Shown: piece by piece, positions 23,884-33,033 of the stretch
Position numbering within the stretch: the stretch's first letter is position 1
How the letters are laid out: every line of letters starts with the position of its first letter
Assembly: GCA_964642725.1 (NCBI GenBank)
Contig: CAZXQG010000006.1
Coordinates: 42,918 to 106,917 of the forward strand
DNA: 64,000 nucleotides
From: JAGVPT01 sp964642725
Lineage (GTDB): Bacteria; Bacteroidota; Ignavibacteria; UBA10030; UBA8401
Reading direction: 5' to 3'
The notes under the pieces: generated by a model
The model's database searches: none
Told to the model about the DNA's origin: nothing
The model's input: the letters and a program-made list of their open reading frames with translations, nothing else
Position numbers and translations under genes: made by a program

Positions 23884-25092
23884 ATGCTGAAATCAACTCT
23901 CATACAATGTATCCTGCTCTCTGTTTTCGGATTAGGCAGCGCTCAAGCACAATTGAAGACCACGATACTCCTTCAGTCTACGGACGAGGATGAGAGGATC
24001 AGTGTTTCCGTCGACAAGTCGGTGTACTTTCCCGGCGATACGGTTCGTGTCGTCATTCAACGCAATGATAGTACAACAGCGGGAATTATTACACCGATAC
24101 TCAATATCGAAGGCGTAAAGCTTAAACCATTTGGGCAGCATACACATATTGCCGTCATTCCACAATTCGTAACGCCAGGATCATACCCTATCAGCTTACG
24201 AGTGACGGACTCCGAGGGGCGGCGATTTCGGTACCAAACAGAGTGTGTTGTCGCGGTGGAAGAGTTCCAGGAAGTTGAACAACTCAGCAGGTATGTGAGC
24301 ATAGTTCCCATAACCGGAAGCACCAATATCCGGACGCCGGTGACGTTGGATCGTGAGCAGTTGGAAAATCTGGAAGTGCACTTTGAACGCGATAGTATTG
24401 GCCTTCACATGGGGCCGCAGTTTCTCAGAATAACGACAACAGTACTGTTGCGCGAAGGCAACGCAGCTCCGTCGTACGAGCGGCGTGTGGTAACATTCCG
24501 AAGTCACGGCGATCCCAACAAAGATCGTGATATGTTCGTTCAGTATCGAACTGCGTACGGGCCGTACGCCGACATTCGCCCGGAGGAACTTAACCAGGTG
24601 CTTGTTCCGGTAGATTCGCTCCCCGATTGGGCGATTCTTGGTATTCGCATCGAGCCCGACTATACGATCAAAATCGGTGCCGTGAATCGTACGAATACCA
24701 TGACCCGGTATTTTCGGGTGAGAGGGCCTGCAATCGAAATAGGATTTTCTCTTGCGATACCCAAAGTACTCTTCGATACTCGGGCCAGCGATACGGTCCA
24801 GTATGGAAACTACAGCGCAATGATACGATTCTATCTTATTAACGCAGAGACGGGAAATCGATTTCCCGTCAGCGCAGGCATAGGAATTTTTGGTGTGGGT
24901 TCGCCGATCGATGTCGGAGTCGGTCGCGGCGGTTTTGCACTATCGATGCTTCTGGATCTGGCGGAGATGATACGTATCGTCAATATTGGCTTTACAAAGA
25001 ATGTAAACATCGGACTGGAAGTCGCCCCTTTTTTGCCGATCGAAAGAAAAGGTCGGCTGTTGCTTGTTGCACAGGCGGGTTTTTCATTCTGA
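23884..25092 (+). CDS. Exported protein with macroglobulin (MG2)-like domain, unknown function
   Basis: A 402-residue protein. Residues 1-22 are a signal peptide ('LGSAQAQLK'). Residues ~35-120 have the pattern of an MG2/Ig-like domain: 'VSVDKSVYFPGDTVRVVI', 'PGSYPISLRVTDSEGRRF'. The C-terminal half alternates hydrophobic and polar residues and ends 'LLLVAQAGFSF', with a terminal aromatic residue typical of outer-membrane barrels. It may therefore be an exported domain fused to a barrel or barrel-like sandwich (inference). I do not recognise a family. It lies between the decarboxylase and an Old Yellow Enzyme and has no obvious functional tie to either. Confidence 0.65.
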   Translation: MLKSTLIQCILLSVFGLGSAQAQLKTTILLQSTDEDERISVSVDKSVYFPGDTVRVVIQRNDSTTAGIITPILNIEGVKLKPFGQHTHIAVIPQFVTPGSYPISLRVTDSEGRRFRYQTECVVAVEEFQEVEQLSRYVSIVPITGSTNIRTPVTLDREQLENLEVHFERDSIGLHMGPQFLRITTTVLLREGNAAPSYERRVVTFRSHGDPNKDRDMFVQYRTAYGPYADIRPEELNQVLVPVDSLPDWAILGIRIEPDYTIKIGAVNRTNTMTRYFRVRGPAIEIGFSLAIPKVLFDTRASDTVQYGNYSAMIRFYLINAETGNRFPVSAGIGIFGVGSPIDVGVGRGGFALSMLLDLAEMIRIVNIGFTKNVNIGLEVAPFLPIERKGRLLLVAQAGFSF

Positions 25093-25199
25093 GACATGCT
25101 GTTAGAGTGATGATTGCATAGAATTATTTCGCGGTGGTTCCAGGCAAAAGTATACCGCTTTCGGCTTGTACCACATGGTATTAATCAAGGAGGTGGTAA

Positions 25200-26288
25200 A
25201 TGAAGAACGTCGATTTATTGAGCCCGTACAAACTCGGTGACATTAATTTGAAAAATCGGATCGTGATGGCGCCGATGACACGCTCTCGTGCGATTGGCAA
25301 CATTCCGGACGAATTAATAGCTGAATTTTATGGGCAGCGTACTGCCGCAGGACTCATCATCACCGAAGGGACATCCCCGTCCCCTAACGGTCTTGGTTAC
25401 AGCCGTATCCCCGGCATCTTTAACACGCCCCAAGTGGAAGGTTGGAAGAAGGTCACATCGGCCGTCCATGCTAAAGACGGAAAGATATTTGTCCAGCTCA
25501 TGCACACCGGCCGCATCAGTCATCCGGCGAATATGGTTAAGAGTGCAACAATTATCGCACCCTCTGCTGTGAAAGCCGCCGGGCAAATTTGGACTGATAG
25601 TTTGGGATTGCAGGATTATCCCGTGCCAACTGCGATGGTTATTGAAGAAATCAAACATACAAAATTAGAGTACACAAACGCCGCCGTCAATGCAATGAAA
25701 GCAAATTTCGACGGGATAGAGCTGCATGGCGCAAATGGGTACCTCCTGGAACAGTTTTTGTCTCCCATAAGCAATGTGCGAAACGACAAGTACGGCGGCA
25801 GCATTGAAAACCGCTGTCGCTTTCTTCTCGAAGTGGTAGCCGCTGCTGCTGATGCAATCGGGAAGGAAAAAGTTGGTATACGGTTATCACCGTACGGCGT
25901 CGCAAGCGATATGCCTCAGTATCCTGAAATCGAGGAAACGTACAAATATCTTTCTGAACAGCTCAATCGCATGAAGATACTCTATGTCCATATCGTAGAC
26001 CACAGCAGCATGGGTGCGCCCGAGGTACCGATCGGAATTAAAATGGACATCCGCAAGAGATTTCATCACACAATCATTCTTGGCGGCGGGTATACAAAGG
26101 AGCGGGCCGAAGGTGAATTACAGGGAGGACTTGGGGATCTCATCTCATTCGGCAGGCCATTTATTAACAATCCTGACCTTGTTGAACGATTCGCCCACGG
26201 CTGGGTGCTCTCAAATGACCTTCATACGAATACATTTTACACTCCGGGTGAAAAAGGATATACGGACTATCCCATACACGTCAAATGA
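25200..26288 (+). CDS. Old Yellow Enzyme family alkene reductase
   Basis: A 362-residue FMN-dependent TIM-barrel enzyme of normal family length. It shows 'LLSPYKLGDINLKNRIVMAP' at the start, the substrate His/Asn pair in 'ELHGANGYLLEQFLSP' (about residues 180-185), 'YGGSIENRCRFLLEV' and the phosphate-binding 'DLISFGRPFINNPDL'. Family members reduce activated C=C bonds, nitro groups or reactive electrophiles with NAD(P)H. AAGGAGGTGG before the ATG is a strong ribosome site. The decayed reductase that follows belongs to a family (PTGR/curcumin reductase-like) with similar substrates. Confidence 0.92.
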   Translation: MKNVDLLSPYKLGDINLKNRIVMAPMTRSRAIGNIPDELIAEFYGQRTAAGLIITEGTSPSPNGLGYSRIPGIFNTPQVEGWKKVTSAVHAKDGKIFVQLMHTGRISHPANMVKSATIIAPSAVKAAGQIWTDSLGLQDYPVPTAMVIEEIKHTKLEYTNAAVNAMKANFDGIELHGANGYLLEQFLSPISNVRNDKYGGSIENRCRFLLEVVAAAADAIGKEKVGIRLSPYGVASDMPQYPEIEETYKYLSEQLNRMKILYVHIVDHSSMGAPEVPIGIKMDIRKRFHHTIILGGGYTKERAEGELQGGLGDLISFGRPFINNPDLVERFAHGWVLSNDLHTNTFYTPGEKGYTDYPIHVK

Positions 26289-26328
26289 ACTTAATAAACA
26301 ATCGAACTATTTGGAGGCATGAACCACC

Positions 26329-26769
26329 GTGCAACGTCAAATCAACCTTCAATTGCTTTTAGCCAAAAGACCAGCCAGGATGGAGGGCCTTACGTCGTAT
26401 TTTGGATTGCTGGATATTGCGCAGCCCAAACAAGATGAAACTGTTGTGGTTTCAGGCGCCGTCGATGCTGTAGAGAGCATTGTCGGGGAGATTGCCAAAA
26501 TACAGCACTGCCGTGTTAGGGGTATAGCTGAGCCGGATAAGAAAATAAAATATTTAATTGATGAATTGGGCTTCGACGCGGCAATTCTTTATCGAACATC
26601 ACATGACCTCAAAGAGATGTTGGCGAAAGCATGTCCGAACGGCGTCGACATTTCTTTTGACACTGTCGGTTGGGGCATTTCGGATGAAGAGTTGGAGACC
26701 GCTCCGGAATCTTTCATCGGAATGTCTGTGGGAAAAAACATCGTAAAACAGCTGGTTTATGTTGGTTAA
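26329..26769 (+). pseudogene. Remnant of an NADP-dependent MDR reductase with internal deletions
   Basis: The 146-residue frame starts with GTG after a GGAGG. Its parts match separate pieces of the 335-345-residue leukotriene B4 dehydrogenase/curcumin reductase-like family: the extreme start ('QLLLAKRPA'), then a jump to the middle ('GLTSYFGLLDIAQPK' to 'GVDISFDTVG'), then a jump to the very end ('ESFIGMSVGKNIVKQL'). Roughly 110 residues are missing at each jump. The glycine-rich NADP loop, normally 'SGAAGAVGS', reads 'SGAVDAVES', so two glycines are lost. No stop or frameshift is present, but the fold and cofactor site cannot be intact. This is a decayed gene. Confidence 0.75.
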
Positions 26770-26919
26770 CACGCAGTAATTCTGGACGGCGCTTTTAAAT
26801 CCGTAAAATTCAGAGCAGATACCGTCGGTTTTCAGCTTCAGGGTTTCAGAAACAGCCGGTTCCCGAATAGACGGGACCGCGTTTATTCCGATCACACATA
26901 CTATCGAAGGAGAAACATC

Positions 26920-27411
26920 ATGCGGTATTTATTTGCAGTGATCCTGGCAGTGTTCATGTCGAACGCTCTCGATGCGCAGGTAAGCTTCAGCATCGGCGTC
27001 AATCTCGACCGCCAGCCTGTTTGGGGGCCGACCGGTTACGACCACGTCGACTACTATTACATGCCCGACATCGGCGTCTACTATAGTGTTCCCGAACATA
27101 TGTACTACTATAATGACGGGGGCCGTTGGATTCACAGATCATCATTGCCGTACCGGTATCGTAATTATGACTTGTATCATTCTTACAAAGTAGTTGTGAA
27201 CGATCGTGAACCGTACCGGAATGATAGAATGTATAGAGAAAAATACGCCTCCTATAGAGGCCGTCACGATCAGGCAGTCATCCGCGACAGCCACGAGTCA
27301 AAATATTTTGTGAACAAGGATCACCCTGAACATCGGAACTGGGTGAAGCAGCAGCATGATGGCGGCAACGGAAGAGGAAGAGACCGCGATAACAAGCGGG
27401 AGAGAAAGTAA
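26920..27411 (+). CDS. Small secreted Tyr/Arg-rich protein, unknown function
   Basis: A 163-residue protein behind a GAAGGAG site, with a signal peptide ('SNALDAQVSFS'). The mature part is rich in Tyr, Asp and Arg, with 'YYMPDIGVYYSVPEHMYYYN' and 'RWIHRSSLPYRYRNYDLYH', and a very basic, Gly-rich tail ('NGRGRDRDNKRERK'). Comparable small exported proteins are common in Bacteroidota. The Tyr/Trp pattern recalls the DUF6600 gene at 19832. No function can be assigned. Confidence 0.65.
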   Translation: MRYLFAVILAVFMSNALDAQVSFSIGVNLDRQPVWGPTGYDHVDYYYMPDIGVYYSVPEHMYYYNDGGRWIHRSSLPYRYRNYDLYHSYKVVVNDREPYRNDRMYREKYASYRGRHDQAVIRDSHESKYFVNKDHPEHRNWVKQQHDGGNGRGRDRDNKRERK

Positions 27412-27490
27412 CTGCCGCGGACCGATAAGAGTGAAATGCTGTAAGAAAAATAAACTATTTATTGAACAACGTAGCGAGAGTCCGCATACT

Positions 27491-28978
27491 ATGGAAAAGA
27501 TGAAGCTTACAACCGCAAGCGGCAGGCCGTATATCGAATTTGACAATTCGATGACGGCCGGACCGCGGGGACCGATCCTGCTGCAGGACTATTTCCTCCA
27601 CGAAGATTTGGCCCACTTCAATCGTGAGCGTATTCCCGAAAGAGTCGTGCATGCAAAAGGAGCCGGGGCATTCGGCACATTTACTGTAACGCACGATATC
27701 ACTCAATATACAAAGGCAAAGATATTTTCTGACATCGGCAAAAAAACGAAAATGTTTGCCCGCTTCTCGCAAGTCGGCGGAGAAAAAGGGAGCGCCGATA
27801 CCGAAAGAGACCCGCGCGGATTTGCGCTCAAATTTTATACGGAGGACGGCAATTGGGACTTGGTGGGGAACAATACTCCCGTGTTCTTCATTAAAGACCC
27901 GAAAAAGTTTTCGCATTTCATTCACACGCAAAAACGTGACCCCAAAACAAACTGTAAAAGCCCGACCATGATGTGGGATTTTTGGAGCCTAAATCCGGAA
28001 AGCTTGCACCAGGTGATGATACTGATGAGCGACCGTGGAACCCCGTTTTCACACCGCTATATGCACGGTTTTGGAAGCCACACTTTCTCTCTCTTTAACA
28101 AAAGCGACGAAAAGGTCTGGGTAAAATTCCATCTTAAAACAATGCAGGGAATTAAAAATTTCACAGGGAAAGAGGCCAATGAGATGCGGGGTATTGACCC
28201 TGACCATTCACAACGGGATTTGGTGGAAGCCATTGAGAAAAAAGATTTTCCCAGGTGGACTATGCAGATCCAGGTGATGACGAATGATCAGGCAAAAGCG
28301 TTCAAATGGAATCCGTTCGACGTCACGAAAGTGTGGAGCCACAAAGAGTATCCACTGATCGATGCGGGGGTGATGGAGCTGAATGTAATCCCGGAAAATT
28401 ATTTCCGTGATGTCGAGCAATCTGCGTTTACGCCGGCGAATGTTGTTGATGGAATCGGCTATTCGCCGGATAAACTGCTTCAGGGCCGTTTGCTCTCGTA
28501 TCCCGATGCGCACCGCTACCGCCTGGGTGTGAACTATGAACAGATTCCCGTCAACAAATGTCCGTACGCGACCTCCAATTATCAGCGCGACGGCTTCATG
28601 CAGTTCGGCGATAACGGCGGCGCAAACCCGAATTACCGTCCGAATAGTTTTGACGATATCGTTGTTGACGAACAGTATAAAGAACCGGCAATGCAATTGG
28701 ACTCAAACACTGCGGATTGGTTCGACCGCAACGAACATGACGATGACCACTATACCCAGCCGGGCAATCTGTACCGCATCGCAATGAATGAGCAAGACAG
28801 GAAGAATCTGGTGAGCAATATTGTCAGTTCCATGAGCGGTATTACCGGAGAGAAAAAAAGCGAGATCATTAACCGGCAATTGTGTCATTTCTTCCGCGCC
28901 GATTCTCAATTGGGGCTGGAAGTAGCAAAAGGATTGGGAGTGACGATCGAGAAAGAGGCATTGTCTCATGTGCAATAA
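27491..28978 (+). CDS. Catalase (monofunctional haem type)
   Basis: The frame is open from 27356, overlapping the preceding gene, but homology starts at the ATG at 27491 ('MEKMKLTTASGRPYIEFDNS'), giving 495 residues, the length of clade 3 small-subunit catalases. Catalytic H54 lies in 'ERVVHAKGAGAFG'. The conserved Asn lies in 'GNNTPVFFIKD'. The proximal haem Tyr lies in 'RLLSYPDAHRYRLG'. 'RFSQVGGEKGSADTERDPRG' is the family signature region. It breaks down H2O2 in the cytoplasm. It is followed after 30 bases by a PLP decarboxylase. Confidence 0.95.
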   Translation: MEKMKLTTASGRPYIEFDNSMTAGPRGPILLQDYFLHEDLAHFNRERIPERVVHAKGAGAFGTFTVTHDITQYTKAKIFSDIGKKTKMFARFSQVGGEKGSADTERDPRGFALKFYTEDGNWDLVGNNTPVFFIKDPKKFSHFIHTQKRDPKTNCKSPTMMWDFWSLNPESLHQVMILMSDRGTPFSHRYMHGFGSHTFSLFNKSDEKVWVKFHLKTMQGIKNFTGKEANEMRGIDPDHSQRDLVEAIEKKDFPRWTMQIQVMTNDQAKAFKWNPFDVTKVWSHKEYPLIDAGVMELNVIPENYFRDVEQSAFTPANVVDGIGYSPDKLLQGRLLSYPDAHRYRLGVNYEQIPVNKCPYATSNYQRDGFMQFGDNGGANPNYRPNSFDDIVVDEQYKEPAMQLDSNTADWFDRNEHDDDHYTQPGNLYRIAMNEQDRKNLVSNIVSSMSGITGEKKSEIINRQLCHFFRADSQLGLEVAKGLGVTIEKEALSHVQ

Positions 28979-29008
28979 CATATCCCGGAATGATACCGGA
29001 AATATCTC

Positions 29009-30754
29009 ATGATCAGCGATGTGAAAGAAGATCAACGGCGCAACAGCGATCTCGATGAAATCGCTCCTCCCTGGGCAAAGTTTCGTTCAGAAATGCTCGG
29101 ATCATTTCCGTCTCCCTATAGAGGCGGGAAAGATTCTCTGGCTGAAGGAATAAACGATGCCATCCGCGAATTGGAAAAGCTGAAACCGGTGAAGGCCGGC
29201 GGGGCCGCGTTCCTGGGGTCGGATCCGGCGTTGACCATTGATTTCGAAAACGTAAAAAATTCGTCGCTGGAACCGAAGATGAAGACCTCCGGAGACGTCA
29301 TCAAGCAAGTGATCAAATTGTTTGAAGGGCTGCCGAACTGGGGACATCCGCTGACGATGTGCAACGTGAGCCCGCAGGGAAACACCGCAGCGATCGTTGC
29401 GGCAATTTTGACTGAAATATTTGCGCCGAATATTTTGGAAGGGGAATATGCGTGGAATATTCATCAGGCAGAACTGGAGTCTGCAGGGATACTGGCAAAC
29501 CTCGCCGGGTGGGCGCCGAAGGAATCGGGGTGTGTCTATACATACGGCGGTTCCGGATGTTGGACGTATCATGTGAAATATGCTCTCACGCGTGTTCTTC
29601 CCGGCTCAAGAAACAAGGGAATACGCACCGACGCGAAAGTGATTTGTTCACAGCAGGCGCATTATACCATGCTTAACAGTACGGACTGGACGGGTTTGGG
29701 CATGGACAACCTGATTCTGATCAAGACGGATGTTGATTCCAACGCGATGGACGTGAATCATCTGGAGGAAGTCTTGTTGGATTGCCGGGCTCGAAAAATA
29801 CCCGTTGCTTCCGTTGTGTGCACCATGGCAACGACCGATGCGAACGCGTTCGACCCCGTAGAAGAAGTACGTCGCTTATTGGATAAGTATCCGAATCCTC
29901 AAGGGTACGGCAAAGCCTTATTGTATTGCGATTCAGTGATCGGATGGGCATGGCTGGCTTTTAGCAATTACGATTTCAAAGAAAACCCACTTGGCTTCTC
30001 GGCAGCGGTGCTTCCGTATCTTGAAAAAAACTATAATGCAATCAAAGGGGTCTATTTTGCAGATGCGTTCGGCGTAGATTTTCACAAGACGGGATTCTCT
30101 CCGTACATCAGCAGTACTTTTGTTTACAAGAATGCTGCGGAATTTGAATCGCTGCTTTCCCGCGGAGTCACGGCATATTTACAGCCTCGCTCGCCATATA
30201 ATCCCATGAATTACACTCTCGAAGCATCACGGTCGGCCACCGGATCGATGGCAGGATGGGCGACGCTGAAATTTTTCGGCCATGAAGGCTTCCAGTCGGT
30301 TCTTGGCGGCATCCTTGAGAATAAAGTGTACCTGCAACACCAAATTGCATTGAACCCTGAAATGGTGTGCGTTAACCCTTCAGATTACGGATTGGTGACG
30401 CTCATACGAATCTATCCGGCCGGTACCGATGCGCGGCTCCAATACGACAGTGAATTGAAGAACCCGGCCCATCGCGAGGACCTGATCAAACATAATTCAT
30501 TGACACGCGCCATTGGCGATACCTTGTTTGAATGGTTCCGTTCCGGAAAAAAAATAAACGGGCGCTGTACGCCGTATCTGAGTTTTAGTACTGGGTTTCG
30601 CGGGACGGAATACAATAGAGATGCGAAAGACACTGAAGCAGTGATCTATGCGGTCAAAATGTTTCCTATGAATGTCTATATAACTCCAGAAGTGATGAAT
30701 CATGTTTTGGATTGTGTCATTGCAGCCAGAGACGACGTGGGAGCAAAATTATGA
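29009..30754 (+). CDS. Group II pyridoxal-phosphate-dependent decarboxylase family protein
   Basis: A 581-residue protein, somewhat longer than typical glutamate or aromatic amino-acid decarboxylases (about 460-520). Fold-type I features are visible: 'TYGGSGCWTYHVKYAL' (cofactor phosphate region), 'CSQQAHYTM', the Asp of 'LLYCDSVIGWAW', and the Schiff-base Lys in 'FGVDFHKTGFSPY' (about residue 355). The usual 'HVDAAxGG' segment is altered to 'YCDSVIGWA', so substrate specificity is probably non-standard. Its stop overlaps the next start (ATGA). It may decarboxylate an amino acid for acid resistance (inference). Confidence 0.8.
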   Translation: MISDVKEDQRRNSDLDEIAPPWAKFRSEMLGSFPSPYRGGKDSLAEGINDAIRELEKLKPVKAGGAAFLGSDPALTIDFENVKNSSLEPKMKTSGDVIKQVIKLFEGLPNWGHPLTMCNVSPQGNTAAIVAAILTEIFAPNILEGEYAWNIHQAELESAGILANLAGWAPKESGCVYTYGGSGCWTYHVKYALTRVLPGSRNKGIRTDAKVICSQQAHYTMLNSTDWTGLGMDNLILIKTDVDSNAMDVNHLEEVLLDCRARKIPVASVVCTMATTDANAFDPVEEVRRLLDKYPNPQGYGKALLYCDSVIGWAWLAFSNYDFKENPLGFSAAVLPYLEKNYNAIKGVYFADAFGVDFHKTGFSPYISSTFVYKNAAEFESLLSRGVTAYLQPRSPYNPMNYTLEASRSATGSMAGWATLKFFGHEGFQSVLGGILENKVYLQHQIALNPEMVCVNPSDYGLVTLIRIYPAGTDARLQYDSELKNPAHREDLIKHNSLTRAIGDTLFEWFRSGKKINGRCTPYLSFSTGFRGTEYNRDAKDTEAVIYAVKMFPMNVYITPEVMNHVLDCVIAARDDVGAKL

Positions 30755-31197
30755 ACTCACTTTTCCGAGGTCCGTCAAGGAGGGAACGCAGCTCTCAAGG
30801 CATGGAAGGCTTGTACAGGGATACGGAAAGAGGTTTCGAAAAACTGACGACAGTTTTAACCGCCGTACTTGGCAATTCAATTACATTTATTGTCGCCTTG
30901 CTTATCGTCCTTTTCTGGCTGACGAATAAGCGATTCTATACGGAGGATATTCATATCGAGATAGGAGACGTGATCCTGGGTGTTACATTTTTAACTCTGT
31001 TTATCATTCAAAAATCATTCATTCATTTCTCCGCCTCTCTCCATCTAAAGATCAATGAGCTGGTCGCCTCAAACAAAGCCGCAAGCAATGCTGTCATCAA
31101 TGCAGAAGAAAAGACAGAAGAGGAGATAACCGAACTTTCGAAAGAATATACTGTGCTTGTCGAACAGATAAAAGTTGTGGAAGAAGGAAAACTCTGA
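30751..31197 (+). CDS. Low-affinity iron permease-like membrane protein
   Basis: The ATG at 30751 overlaps the decarboxylase stop by four bases (ATGA), an arrangement of translational coupling; the in-frame upstream extension inside that gene is unlikely. The 148 residues hold two membrane spans ('SITFIVALLIVLFWL', 'VILGVTFLTLFIIQKSF') and a cytoplasmic helical tail beginning 'LHLKINELVASNKAASNAV'. This matches the bacterial 'low affinity iron permease' family (Pfam Iron_permease). The transport role is by homology to yeast Fet4 only and is not proved for bacterial members. Confidence 0.75.
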   Translation: MNSLFRGPSRRERSSQGMEGLYRDTERGFEKLTTVLTAVLGNSITFIVALLIVLFWLTNKRFYTEDIHIEIGDVILGVTFLTLFIIQKSFIHFSASLHLKINELVASNKAASNAVINAEEKTEEEITELSKEYTVLVEQIKVVEEGKL

Positions 31198-31269
31198 ACC
31201 GCCGGCCCCTTCTCGCTTGCTGTTCAGAACATTATACAGATAACATTCAATAATGAAAAGGAAAAGATC

Positions 31270-31767
31270 ATGGAACTAGACATTCGCGAGATGGAACGGA
31301 AGATGCTTCCGCCGACGGATATGGCCGAGCAAATCAAGAAGTTGGAAGAAGAGTTGATCGTTGAGCGAGACCGGAATCTTCGAACACTCGCAGACTTCAA
31401 AAATTATCGGCGGCGCATTGACCGTGACAGCGTTAAAGCCGCCGATGAAGGTAAGCGTGCGATCATGATTTCGCTGTTGGATATTGTGGACGATTTGGAA
31501 AAGGCGATGCAATGGGCTGGCAACGAAGAGCAGCCGTTTGCACAAGGCGTGCGAAACATCCACAAAAAATTTATTTCAATGTTAGAATCACAAGGAATTA
31601 AGCCTTTCGTCAGCGTCGGCACGGCATTCGATCATAATCTGCATGAAGCCGTGGTCATGGCGAAACACAACGGCCAGGTACCAGGGACTGTTCTCGATGA
31701 ACTTCGCCGCGGTTATCTCTGGAACAAGGAATTGCTCAGGCATGCGCAAGTACGAGTCGCAGAATAA
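31270..31767 (+). CDS. grpE: GrpE-type nucleotide exchange factor
   Basis: A 165-residue protein. Residues 12-55 form the long N-terminal helix with 'LEEELIVERDRNLRTLADFK' and 'NYRRRIDRD'. The beta-wing end shows 'VGTAFDHNLHEAVVMAKH' and 'GTVLDELRRGYLWNKELLRHA', both GrpE signatures. It releases ADP from DnaK. No dnaK or dnaJ lies in the window, so this may be a second, stress-related GrpE copy outside the main chaperone operon (inference). Confidence 0.88.
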   Translation: MELDIREMERKMLPPTDMAEQIKKLEEELIVERDRNLRTLADFKNYRRRIDRDSVKAADEGKRAIMISLLDIVDDLEKAMQWAGNEEQPFAQGVRNIHKKFISMLESQGIKPFVSVGTAFDHNLHEAVVMAKHNGQVPGTVLDELRRGYLWNKELLRHAQVRVAE

Positions 31768-31846
31768 AGTGCGGACAAAAAAAGTGCGGGACAAGCTCGG
31801 CGTCGGGAAATATGGAAAATTGCGGGTTAAAAGCAAAAAGGCTGTG

Positions 31847-32914
31847 ATGGCTGAAAAAAATACTTCTAACGGCGGAATGCGCTTTCTCATTATTGCGGCT
31901 GCACTCGTGATAATCCTTTACGGGATCAATCAGGCCCAGTCGGTAGTGGTGTTGCTCCTTGTATCTTTTTTTCTTTCGGTCATCGGAACTGTGCCGGTAC
32001 TATGGATGGAGCGGAAAGGCGTTCCTACTCTCCCCGCTGTCTTGCTCGTGGTGGCATCGATGGTGGTGATTTTGTTAAGCATAGGTGTCGTCGTGGGTGC
32101 GTCGCTCAATAGTTTTACCAATGCGTTGCCTTTCTATCAGGCTCGCATGCATGAAATGCTCTTGGAAATCAGGGCGCTCTTCGCAAAAAGAGGGCTCTCA
32201 GTCACCGATAAAGTTCTTCTCGGATATGTCAACTCCGAGGCAATAATGAATTTTATAGGTTCTATGTTTACGGAACTGAGTTCGCTCCTTTCCAGCGCTC
32301 TCCTTATTATGTTCACTGTAATGTTCATTCTGCTCGAAGCATCCAGCTTTCCGGTCAAACTTCGCTCGATTACCAATCAACCGAAGGCGGCGTTTCCGCA
32401 AGTGACAAAGTTCGTTACCGATATTAAACGCTATATGGTCATCACGACTCTGCTCAATTTGATTGCGGGCGTGTTGATAACGATTTGGCTCTCTATCCTC
32501 GGCGTAGATTTCCCGGTCATGTGGGGATTTCTCGCATTCCTTCTCCACTTTATACCGAATGTCGGGTCTATTATCGCCGCTGTTCCCGCAGTTCTCCTTG
32601 CCCTCGTCCAGCTTGGAGGAGGTTCGGCCGCGCTTACTGCCGGCGGATATCTGGTGATCGGCACCATGGTCGGAAACGTCATTGCGCCGAGGATCATGGG
32701 GCGAAGACTCGGCTTGTCTACGCTGGTTGTATTTGTATCGTTGATTTTTTGGGGGAACCTGCTCGGTGTCGTCGGTGCACTTCTCTGCGTTCCTCTTACC
32801 ATGACCCTCAAGCTCGGATGCGAGGCGAATGAAAACACTCGATGGATAGCGGTTCTTCTGGGTCCCGAGATTCCTCCGGAAGGCGAACCCGCCGTATCGA
32901 AGAAAAGTAAATGA
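31847..32914 (+). CDS. AI-2E family transporter
   Basis: The frame is open from 31643 inside grpE, but the ATG at 31847 (AAAAAGG upstream) precedes the first membrane span and gives 355 residues, the normal length. About eight spans are visible, beginning 'FLIIAAALVIILYGI'. The family signature near the end includes 'GVDFPVMWGFLAFLLHFIPNVGS' region (residues ~215-240) and 'GNVIAPRIMGRRLGLSTLVV'. Family members export autoinducer-2 in E. coli (TqsA) or act as Na+/H+ antiporters in other bacteria; which applies here is open. Confidence 0.87.
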   Translation: MAEKNTSNGGMRFLIIAAALVIILYGINQAQSVVVLLLVSFFLSVIGTVPVLWMERKGVPTLPAVLLVVASMVVILLSIGVVVGASLNSFTNALPFYQARMHEMLLEIRALFAKRGLSVTDKVLLGYVNSEAIMNFIGSMFTELSSLLSSALLIMFTVMFILLEASSFPVKLRSITNQPKAAFPQVTKFVTDIKRYMVITTLLNLIAGVLITIWLSILGVDFPVMWGFLAFLLHFIPNVGSIIAAVPAVLLALVQLGGGSAALTAGGYLVIGTMVGNVIAPRIMGRRLGLSTLVVFVSLIFWGNLLGVVGALLCVPLTMTLKLGCEANENTRWIAVLLGPEIPPEGEPAVSKKSK

Positions 32915-33033
32915 GGTCCGCACATTTTGTGATTGGGGGTTCCCTCAGCCGGACGTAATAGCGGTGTGAGAAGATGTGATGAGTGTTTTTTCTGAAAGAA
33001 ACGATATTGAAATATTCCATATTTCGCGTCTTC

